Shown here one piece after another: positions 1-6,700 of a DNA stretch of 19,208 bases (positions are counted from its first letter, which is position 1; every line of letters begins with the position of its first letter). The DNA is from Anaerolineales bacterium. Its GTDB lineage: Bacteria; Chloroflexota; Anaerolineae; Anaerolineales; E44-bin32. The notes beneath the pieces are model-generated. The model did not search any database and was not told the DNA's origin. It saw only the letters and a program-made list of their open reading frames with translations. The stretch lies in NCBI GenBank assembly GCA_011772595.1, contig WVZH01000177.1, forward strand, positions 1-19,208, in the 5' to 3' direction. The position numbers and the translations under genes are program-made.

Positions 1-204
1 GAACTCCAGCACTTGCTGCGTTTCATCAACCAGAGCGATAGATGCAGCTGCTGCGCCAAAGATGTGTGCGGCGGCATCTACAATCGATTGGAGCAAGTCT
101 CGATTCGAGCTGGGTAAGATTGCACGCCCACTTGCTTCGATGACTTGGAGCAGCTGTCGAAGCTTCCCCACTATCTTAATATCACCCGACGGATCATTAA
201 TCAT
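1..204 (-). CDS. GAF-domain protein, N-terminal fragment (cut by window edge)
   Basis: An open frame runs leftward from an ATG at 202-204 to the window edge and gives 68 residues with no stop. It begins MINDPSGDIKIVGKLRQ. Residues 37-68 (DLLQSIVDAAAHIFGAAAAS, then IALVDE) have the alternating hydrophobic helix and first strand typical of the start of a GAF domain, a small-molecule or signal-sensing fold. An in-frame TAA lies two codons upstream of the ATG, so this start is the first available; only a weak AAAGG stands as ribosome binding site. The effector domain is outside the window. Given the neighbours, a GAF-histidine kinase, GAF-SpoIIE phosphatase or GAF-regulator are all possible. The GAF call is by pattern recognition, the rest unknown. 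Confidence 0.68.
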   Translation of the reverse strand, partial: MINDPSGDIKIVGKLRQLLQVIEASGRAILPSSNRDLLQSIVDAAAHIFGAAAASIALVDETQQVLEF

Positions 205-396
205 TGTTTTTTACTTTGCCTTTCATATGTTGGGCAATATGTTTCCTATCCTTTAGCTGGAAACCTTCCCCGCAGTAGCATACAACCACAATTCCTTCCA
301 AATACCAGACAACCACACCTATCGTCTTCTAGATACACAGCCAGGAATATCCAACTGAGCCTTACTGCCCCGAGTTAAGGACAATTCAATACACAT
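205..396. other. intergenic leader of the GAF gene, with a 9-bp direct repeat
   Basis: No convincing gene is seen on either strand here. Short plus-strand frames exist but have no ribosome binding site or recognisable product. The 9-mer acaaccaca occurs twice in direct orientation at 282-290 and 309-317, a spacing of 27 bp. This could be a protein-binding site in front of the GAF gene or chance. I could not identify a confident promoter. Confidence 0.3.
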
Positions 397-428
397 ATAC
401 CCAGAAGGTGAGGTTCCCTTCTGGGTAT
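397..428 (-). terminator. 12-bp perfect hairpin, probable terminator of the small gene
   Basis: The arms at 397-408 (atacccagaagg) and 417-428 (ccttctgggtat) pair perfectly over 12 bp, with an 8-nt loop. The hairpin begins 43 nt beyond the stop codon of the small minus-strand gene at 471-677 and lies before the GAF gene, which suits a transcription end. On the minus strand the bases after the stem are only moderately T-rich, with no clean run of T. It may therefore be a weak intrinsic terminator, a 3'-end stabilising stem, or an element of the GAF gene leader. Confidence 0.5.
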
Positions 429-470
429 TGCTATGTTTTGAATTTGGTGATCACTCGATCTGATATCTCG

Positions 471-677
471 CTAGATTTCTACGCGATACACGTGCTTCTC
501 ATCATCGAACTCGACACGGCCGATGATATCAATCGCCACTGCGTGCGCCGAAACTTCTGGCTCTTTTCCTGTCACGAGCATATCTAAAACAACTCGCTCT
601 TCGGGGCCAAATTCCATGCGTATATCAGTTAAGCGACTGACCACCTTTTCAACCACTTTCAGTTTTTCCTCATCCAT
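471..677 (-). CDS. hypothetical small protein (68 aa)
   Basis: A 68-residue acidic protein starts at the ATG 675-677, directly behind a strong ribosome binding site (GGAGGAAAAA then ATG). The frame stays open further upstream to a GTG at 765-767, but that start has no ribosome binding site and the extra 30 residues are basic and low in complexity, so the shorter form is preferred. The sequence has one predicted N-terminal helix (EEKLKVVEKVVSRLTDIRME) followed by a beta-rich half ending in FDDEKHVYRVEI. There is no signal peptide, membrane segment, cysteine pair or DNA-binding motif. I do not recognise the family. Its position behind the Crp/Fnr gene and an inverted repeat suggests it may be a target of that regulator (inference). 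Confidence 0.6.
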   Translation of the reverse strand: MDEEKLKVVEKVVSRLTDIRMEFGPEERVVLDMLVTGKEPEVSAHAVAIDIIGRVEFDDEKHVYRVEI

Positions 678-747
678 TTTTTCCTCCGATTTATTTAATT
701 CCCGACGCCGTTTTCTAAACTCGACGGATTTATAAACCGACCCTCCG

Positions 748-757
748 CACCTCCTTT
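748..757 (-). promoter_or_regulatory. strong Shine-Dalgarno-like sequence without a start codon
   Basis: On the minus strand this reads AAAGGAGGTG, close to a perfect anti-16S match, inside the leader of the 68-aa gene. No ATG, GTG or TTG follows at a usual spacing, apart from the GTG inside the motif itself. It may be a ribosome standby or regulatory site, the remains of a leader peptide, or chance in a purine-rich stretch. Confidence 0.35.
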
Positions 758-792
758 CGGCGAACACTTTAGTGCGAGGCTGTATTGACGGT

Positions 793-842
793 TTTCCTTA
801 TTCTAAGCCCTACAATAGAAACTGTCTGTCACTCATGTGACA
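793..842 (-). promoter_or_regulatory. candidate promoter with a 16-bp inverted-repeat operator for the 68-aa gene
   Basis: At 827-842 the sequence is TGTCAC-TCAT-GTGACA, a perfect inverted repeat with 6-bp arms. On the minus strand a -10-like TAGAAT occupies 805 to 800. If it is the -10 box, transcription would start near 793 and the repeat would be centred at -41.5, the classical class II position for Crp/Fnr activators, where it replaces a good -35 box. No clear TTGACA is present at the right distance, in keeping with an activator-dependent promoter. The half-site differs from the E. coli CRP half-site (TGTGA) but has the same style. The adjacent Crp/Fnr gene is the obvious candidate binder (inference). 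Confidence 0.45.
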
Positions 843-863
843 CGATCTTAGAGATGCTCACAT

Positions 864-1568
864 TCAAGAATTGCGCTTGATTCCCTCAGTGAGACCACCC
901 AAAGCCGCTCGATCCACGATTTCGATCTTGCCTCGTCCAGTCCTGATCCAGCCTGCGCGGCGCCACTGCCCAAGCGTTTTGGCCACAGTTTGTCGTGCCA
1001 GTCCAACGTAGTGCGCAAGTTTCTCCTGAGTTATGTAGACAGCGCCTTCTTCCTCCGCGTGACGATCCAATTGCAGCAGAACCCGAGATATTCGGGCAGA
1101 CGAATTAAGGAAAGCAAGTGCGCTTTCGCGCTCGCTACTTACCCTGAGACGTTCAGCTGTGGTCTGGAGAACGCGTCTCATTAGCTCCGGCTCTGTCCTA
1201 AGCCCTTCCATAAATCTATCGTGGGGAATCACGATGATCTCACTGGATTCGTGTGCCATAGCACCTGTCGAGCGTGGCTGCTCTGTAATCAGCGACAACT
1301 CACCGAAACAGTCGCCAGGGTACATCTCGTTAATCACCAGTTCACGTCCATCCGGCGTCGCGAGAAAAAGGGATATACACCCCGAGCGAACGATGTAAAC
1401 CGTGTCGGCCGGATCTGTCTGTGTAAAAAGGGTCTCACCCTTCTCAACACATCGCACATGACTGGATCGTGCGAATAGTGCTAACGTTTGCTCGCTGATC
1501 CCTTCAAACATAGGGATTGAGCTTAGATAGTTCTTAAGCCCAGACGATGAACGATGAGTTTTTGTCAT
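864..1568 (-). CDS. Crp/Fnr-family transcriptional regulator
   Basis: A 234-residue protein of typical family length. Residues about 18-125 form a cyclic-nucleotide-binding beta-barrel with the phosphate-binding cassette FGELSLITEQPRST (G89, E90, R99, S100). Spacing from Glu to Arg is 9, as in many true cNMP binders. A long dimerisation helix covers about 126-150, and a Crp-type winged helix-turn-helix about 155-220, with recognition helix ARQTVAKTLGQW. There is no Fnr-like N-terminal cysteine cluster. The ATG start lies 4 nt after the stop of the upstream CNB-phosphatase gene, so the two are very probably co-transcribed and perhaps translationally coupled. It probably binds a cyclic nucleotide and controls transcription. 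The ligand (cAMP, cGMP or other) and targets are not visible; the 827-842 repeat is a candidate site. Confidence 0.9.
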   Translation of the reverse strand: MTKTHRSSSGLKNYLSSIPMFEGISEQTLALFARSSHVRCVEKGETLFTQTDPADTVYIVRSGCISLFLATPDGRELVINEMYPGDCFGELSLITEQPRSTGAMAHESSEIIVIPHDRFMEGLRTEPELMRRVLQTTAERLRVSSERESALAFLNSSARISRVLLQLDRHAEEEGAVYITQEKLAHYVGLARQTVAKTLGQWRRAGWIRTGRGKIEIVDRAALGGLTEGIKRNS

Positions 1569-1572
1569 TACA

Positions 1573-2823
1573 TTAATCCACCTTCATAGCAAGCAATGTG
1601 ATATCGTCGTGCTGGATTGCCTCCCCGCGAAAAGTCACCAATGATTCCCACACCAAGTCGCAGATGCCCTGGGCGGAGTCTCTTCGTCCGCTTTGCAATA
1701 CCTCCATTAAGCGCAACTGGCCGAAGAAGCGTCCATCCATATCCATGGCTTCGGTCACCCCATCCGAATACATCAGAAGCAAATTATTTGGATTTAGCGT
1801 TACGCAATGCTCGTCAAAGATAGGCTTAGAGAAAAGACCCAACGGCTGTCCCGAACGATGATCCAAATCTATCCTCTCCCCATGTTTATCCAATAACATC
1901 GGGATTTCATGACCTGCACGGGCGTACCGAAGCTCATGAGCAGTGCAATCCAATATTCCGTATAGAACGGTAACAAACATTCCTGTCTCGTTCATCTCTA
2001 GCAAATGCCGATTAACTCTTCCCAATACTTCGCTTGGAGAACTAAGCTTTCGTGACTCTGCGCGAAGCAGAGTTACTGTCATGACCATAAAGAGGGCAGC
2101 CGGGACGCCATGATCGGACACATCACCCACGGCAACCGCCAAAGTATCGCCTTCTAGCGGGAAGATATCGAAAAAGTCACCCCCAACTGCTGACATCGGC
2201 ATAATATGAGTGCCGAAATCGAAACCGGATCGCTGCGGCAGCGCCCTCGGAAGCATGCTCAGTTGAATCTCTCGAGCAAGCTCCAACTCACGTTCCAACT
2301 TCTCCTTCTCGATAATCGCAGCTTGGGCGGCCTCTAGCTCCTTGTAGGCTTTTATCAATTCGCGGTTCTTGCGTCGCAAATCGCGGATCGTGAGGTTCTC
2401 AGATTCATCCAACCGTCGACTCAATGTACGCATCATTTCGAAGGCAAAGGTCGGTTGGCGATGCAACAACGCATCCAAGTCGGACTTACTCATCTCTAAC
2501 AATTGCAAGGTGGTTCGGGCACGCACGCTAGCCGTGTGGCAGCCTTCCTCACTGAAAAGGCTCATCTCACCGATGAATGAGCCTGCTTCGCGGACACCGA
2601 GTAATCGTTCGTCCGGTGTACCAAGTGCTTTAAGGATTTCGACTTCGCCTTCGACGAGGATGAAGTAGCGATCCGCTTCCCGATCCTCTTGAAGGAGGAG
2701 TGTTCCAGCGGGAATCTCTCGGGGAAGCAATGTTTCAGCGAGATGTTCGATGATGTTATCTGGGAGAGATGCAAAGATCGGTGCGGAGCGGATGATTTCG
2801 TTTTTCATAGGACGTTTGGACAC
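1573..2823 (-). CDS. cyclic-nucleotide-binding-domain / SpoIIE-type PP2C serine phosphatase
   Basis: The 416-residue protein has a cNMP-binding-like domain at about 14-120, a charged coiled-coil linker at about 138-190 ending in the RsbU-style ELELAREIQLSMLP, and a PP2C (SpoIIE) phosphatase domain at about 195-414. Metal-binding motifs are complete: GGDFFD (D216), GDVSDHG (D234), YSDGVTE (D354) and QHDDITLL (D406/D407). It should dephosphorylate serine or threonine on a partner such as an anti-sigma-factor antagonist; no such partner lies in the window. In the binding cassette (FIGEMSLFSEEGCHTASV) the usual Arg is His96, so cNMP binding is uncertain. The start shown is a GTG; an in-frame ATG at 2806-2808 is an equally good choice, as neither has a clear ribosome binding site. 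First gene of a pair with the Crp/Fnr regulator. Confidence 0.9.
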   Translation of the reverse strand: MSKRPMKNEIIRSAPIFASLPDNIIEHLAETLLPREIPAGTLLLQEDREADRYFILVEGEVEILKALGTPDERLLGVREAGSFIGEMSLFSEEGCHTASVRARTTLQLLEMSKSDLDALLHRQPTFAFEMMRTLSRRLDESENLTIRDLRRKNRELIKAYKELEAAQAAIIEKEKLERELELAREIQLSMLPRALPQRSGFDFGTHIMPMSAVGGDFFDIFPLEGDTLAVAVGDVSDHGVPAALFMVMTVTLLRAESRKLSSPSEVLGRVNRHLLEMNETGMFVTVLYGILDCTAHELRYARAGHEIPMLLDKHGERIDLDHRSGQPLGLFSKPIFDEHCVTLNPNNLLLMYSDGVTEAMDMDGRFFGQLRLMEVLQSGRRDSAQGICDLVWESLVTFRGEAIQHDDITLLAMKVD

Positions 2824-3296
2824 TAAATTCGATCATGAAAACATCACCCAGTATTCTTTGGGTTCTAATTCTCACGATCCTGGCAACCCGATTGAGCCTC
2901 TGTTAACCCTAGGGTTGTGACAGGAGGGGGCTTTACTGAAGGGCATAATACGTCCGGTGTAAGTCCTGTAACAACTTGGATTGACCCCCCAATGATGTGG
3001 GCATGAGCGTTGATAGAACGACGGTGATGTGTCCTTATTATTGCACAAAAATGCGACAAATTTCGCTTGTATTACGTCCCCCAGGCGAATGTGCACGATG
3101 AAACACTTGAAGCAGGGCAGTTCAGATGGAGGAAATCCTTTCTTCGGGCTTCGCTGATCGCATTCTTAGGTCAAGGATAAGTTACATATAAAGAACATCC
3201 ACGCAAAATCTTACGCTCTTCTGAGCCCAGTAGCGCGCGCAACTTTGTCTATTCAGCTTTCACGCAGTCTGTCAAGTTCGTTTCTCGCTCAATGAC
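2824..3296. other. 473-bp intergenic region
   Basis: This gap separates the Lrp-like gene from the CNB-phosphatase gene, and both read leftward. Frames of 60-75 codons exist on the minus strand but encode cysteine-, proline- and histidine-rich sequences without ribosome binding sites or family resemblance, so I do not call them. I looked for tRNA T-arm patterns, CRISPR-type repeats and insertion-sequence ends and found none. A 12-bp palindrome is listed separately. A short stem (ACCCA / TGGGT, 8-nt loop) lies near 2845-2862, just upstream of the phosphatase start. The region presumably holds the promoter of the phosphatase/Crp pair, but I cannot point to convincing -35/-10 boxes. Confidence 0.5.
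2905..2921. promoter_or_regulatory. 12-bp palindrome AACCCTAGGGTT next to a GTGACA half-site
   Basis: The palindrome at 2905-2916 is perfect. It is followed at once by tGTGACA on the plus strand, the same hexamer that forms one arm of the 827-842 inverted repeat. It lies about 80-100 bp upstream of the phosphatase start, a plausible place for an operator and for autoregulation by the Crp/Fnr protein. No second half-site is present at the 4-bp spacing, so this is weak. Confidence 0.3.
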
Positions 3297-3710
3297 TCAA
3301 CCCCACGGATTCTCGCCGGGGCTGTTGCGTTGACGCCCGATCTTGATAATTTGCCTCGCATGTCTTGTATCGGCAGCCGCCTCAGATGGATGGATAAAGC
3401 CATCAGCAGCGTGTGGGGGATAAGGCGTATGCCTCTGATTCTGAACTTTATAGACCTGCACAACTGAAGCATCATCAAGATCATCTATCCCGGCCTTCAC
3501 ACTCTCCAGTTTCGAGGCTTCTCCTGCGTCCACAGGAATAACGATATGGTCTCCATCCACAACGTCTGCTCGTATCAGTACTAACGCGTCCTCTTGTAGG
3601 TTACCCCAAGTGGAATATATTTCTTTCGCAACACTGTCCGCTTTCCCGGGCTCAACCTGAACGATCAACCAAGCCCTTACACGCTTCTCCTGATCAATCT
3701 GTGCCGACAT
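3297..3710 (-). CDS. stand-alone Lrp/AsnC-type ligand-binding (RAM) domain protein
   Basis: A 137-residue protein starting at an ATG with an excellent ribosome binding site (AAGGAGG, 7-nt spacing). Residues about 10-90 (RAWLIVQVEPGKADSVAKEI through DDASVVQVYKV) show the beta-alpha-beta-beta-alpha-beta pattern and the 'VQVEPGKAD...IRADVVDGDHIVIPV' layout of the Lrp/AsnC effector-binding domain. The N-terminal DNA-binding helix-turn-helix of full Lrp proteins is absent. The last ~45 residues are polar, low in complexity and rich in His, Pro and Arg, with no match I know. Such stand-alone domains usually bind amino acids or other small molecules and form oligomers. It lies 42 bp behind the last giant cyclase gene with no visible terminator between, so co-transcription is likely. 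Its role in the array is unknown. Confidence 0.75.
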   Translation of the reverse strand: MSAQIDQEKRVRAWLIVQVEPGKADSVAKEIYSTWGNLQEDALVLIRADVVDGDHIVIPVDAGEASKLESVKAGIDDLDDASVVQVYKVQNQRHTPYPPHAADGFIHPSEAAADTRHARQIIKIGRQRNSPGENPWG

Positions 3711-3752
3711 CCCTTTGCCTCCTTATGATCCTCCGGCTGACCGTGATTTTCT

Positions 3753-6700
3753 CTATCTCTCGAGATTCTCTCTTTGTACTACCACCTCCTTTAACTTCAA
3801 CATCACCGGTGTGACCAATGGCATCTTCACCCACGGCTTTATCAGCTTACGCCCCTGTGCGTAGTATATGGGTAGAATCGCGGCTTCCTCGGCGACGAGG
3901 ATGCGATCCGCTTCTCGGTAGAGCTCCAACCGTTGCTCCTGGTCAAGGATGCTCATGGCCTCCTCGACTAAGTCATCAAAGCGGCTGTTTTGCCAGCGCG
4001 GTGGGTTGATCCCCTCCGTGCTATGAAACGCCAGTCGTAAAATGGCATCTGGATCGGGATAATCCGCAGACCAGGCGCTTAATGCTAAATCCCAGGGGTC
4101 CTGCTCGCGCCGCTTGAAGAATTCCTTCCAACTTACAGACAATGGTTCAATGTCAAGATCAAGATGGGACCTCCACGCTTGGCGAAGTAAAGGAATGATT
4201 GGGTTATCCTTCGGGCTAAAAGCATGGATCCAGCTGACCCGCGGAAACCCTCTCCCTCCAGGATAGCCTGCCTCCGCCAACAGATTGCGCGCCAAATCAG
4301 GATCATGGGCCAAGCCAATACCCATGGAGTGACCGGGCATGCCCGGTGGAACGACCCCTCCTAACGCAGGCAAATAGGCTCCCTGCGAAGCCTCGCGCAC
4401 CAAGGTTTCCCGATCCACAGCGTGGGCAAACGCGTGACGGATTCGAACGTCATCAAATGGAGAACGGTTGGTCCGGAACGTTAAGTAGAATGTTGAGAGA
4501 TGTGGGGTAAATGAAAATTCCTCAGGGTACAGCCTTCGAGCGCGCGCCATTGTACCTAAATCCGACGCGATCATGTCAATAGCATCCAACGCGCCGCGCT
4601 CGTAAGCCTCAAATGCAAGCGAATAATCGGTAATGATTGAGCATTCCACTCGGTTCACATTACCAGGGAAACGACCCCGATAGAATGGATTCCTTTGGAG
4701 GACGAGCCGTTCCCCTGGTCGGAACTCGGCTAGATAGAACGGACCATTCGAGACAAGATTCTCAGCAGACGTCCACGGTTGATTCTCACTTTCAAGGGTT
4801 TTTTGACGAAGTGGAGCAGCAATGGAATGGGCCATTAAGAATGGAAGGTACGGGATCGGCAATTCTAAACGCACCTCTAAAGTCAGGTCATCTAAGGCGT
4901 TCACACCTACAATGTCGGGATCCGAGATCTCTCCCTCGCCATACGAACGGGCATTTTCAATTACGTAAAGATGTTTAGACCCATGAGGATGTTTCCGAAT
5001 CCCTAAATTCCGCTTCCAGGCGTATTCGAAATCAGCTGCGCTCAGCGTAGATCCATCACTCCAGAGAAGGTCCTCGCGAATATGGAAGATATATCGCTTT
5101 CCACCACCCAATACCTCCCAACGCGAAGCCGCTGCAGGGAGCACGTTGTACTCCGGATCGATACTCACGAGCCCCTCGAAAAGTTGACCAATCATGAAGG
5201 ACGACTCGTCATCGGTAGCCCTCCCCGGATCCAATGTGTGAGGTTCCCAAATAGCCATCCTGAACACATTTACGGGAATGGAGGGTTCCGGCCGTTCGCT
5301 GACCTTTCTCTGGATTTCCCACAGCTCAAAGGCGCGATCGTAGGCTTTCTTCGCTTTCGCCGGTTGAAAATCTGCGGTATACACCAAGCCCAGCTTCATT
5401 AGCGTTTGCGCCACGCGTTCCCCAGCGCCCTCTTTTTCTAAGATTGCCAAGGCACGTTGATAGGTTTCGATGGCCTCCGCATTTGCATACACCATTCGAG
5501 CCTGATCGCCAGCCTGGATTAGGTAATCGATGGCTCTCTCTGGTTCACCTGCTTCGGTAAAATGGTGTGCGAGGCGCGGAGCGATCTCGCTGGCGCGCTC
5601 GCCATACAGCTCCTCCAATACAGCACCGACTTCGCCATGGAGCTCCACTCGCTCAAAATCTCCCATGGCGTGATAGAGGTGCTGCTGAAAGAGAAAGTGC
5701 CGAAAGCGGTATTGGTACAGGCGCTGATCCAATCCCTCCAAGATCCCCATCTCGCTGATCAAATGGTGTTTCTTGACTAACTCCTGGCTCAATTGGCTCA
5801 CCACTCTTCTTTCTTCAACCTTTCTCACTTTGGATACCACCTGCGCTGTGAAGCTCATTCCCTCGACGCTGGCAATCATTAATAGATCTCTCAGCTCCTT
5901 TTCCAACCTCCCGATTCGCTCTTCTATGACTCCCTCTACTCGCGGCGGGAGCACGCTCCAATCCAAATCGGACCCTTCCACCCAGCGCCCTTGGTCGTCT
6001 GTTGTCAAATCGCCCCGCTCCTGCAAGTCCCGTAGCAGCTCTACCGTGAACAACGGATGACCAGCCGTATGCTCGTAAAGAGCCTTTTGAAAGTCTGCAG
6101 ATAGCCGGTTGGGCTCGGTTCCCAGAAAATCCACCACAAATTGATGACCTTCGACTTCAGGAGTCTCACCCAGGTCGATCCAGACATCCCCATATTGTCG
6201 TTTGAACTCGGCCAGAACCTTCTCCATAGGGTGTGGCCCATCCCCTCTGCCCAGGGCCACTTCTTCTGGTCGGTAAGCGCCCAAGATCAAGATCCGCTTC
6301 CCCACCAGCTGACGTCCCAAATGGATTAATAGATTGATCGAAGCTGTATCCGCCCATTGTAAGTCATCCAGGGCCAATATCAATGGGTGATCCTCGGCAA
6401 TTGCTGCCAAAATATCTTCACATTGCTCAAACAAGTTCTTCTGTTCCAAACCTTCAAGCGATCCTATGTCTCGCTCGCTCAGTTTACTCAGACGTTCGAG
6501 CCAATTTGAGCCTGCCTCCACCGCCGCTCTGGCCCGCGCCACCAAGCTCTTCCCTGACACAAAGGTATCTATCAGATTGGGACCAAGTTCCACCAACGCT
6601 TGGGCAGTCGCGGGCATATTTTCCCAGAGGCGAACGGCATGCTCACGAGTGATCCCACCGGCCATCCACCTGGCTTCCAGATCGCCAGCAAGCATCGAAA

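Noticed and set aside
62..378. Plus-strand open frames of 64-77 codons at the left end
   Set aside because: They overlap the minus-strand GAF fragment or AT-rich intergenic DNA, have no ribosome binding site and give composition unlike real proteins.
678..767. 30-residue N-terminal extension of the 68-aa protein from a GTG at 765-767
   Set aside because: The frame is open but the GTG has no ribosome binding site, whereas the internal ATG at 675-677 has GGAGGAAAAA directly before it.
2840..2885. Possible tRNA-like T-arm (gggttctaattctc)
   Set aside because: The flanking bases do not pair as a T-stem, and no acceptor or anticodon stem can be drawn around it.
2865..3096. Two overlapping minus-strand frames of 64 and 74 codons in the 473-bp gap
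   Set aside because: Cysteine-, histidine- and proline-rich translations with no ribosome binding site, no family resemblance, and overlap with each other in different frames.
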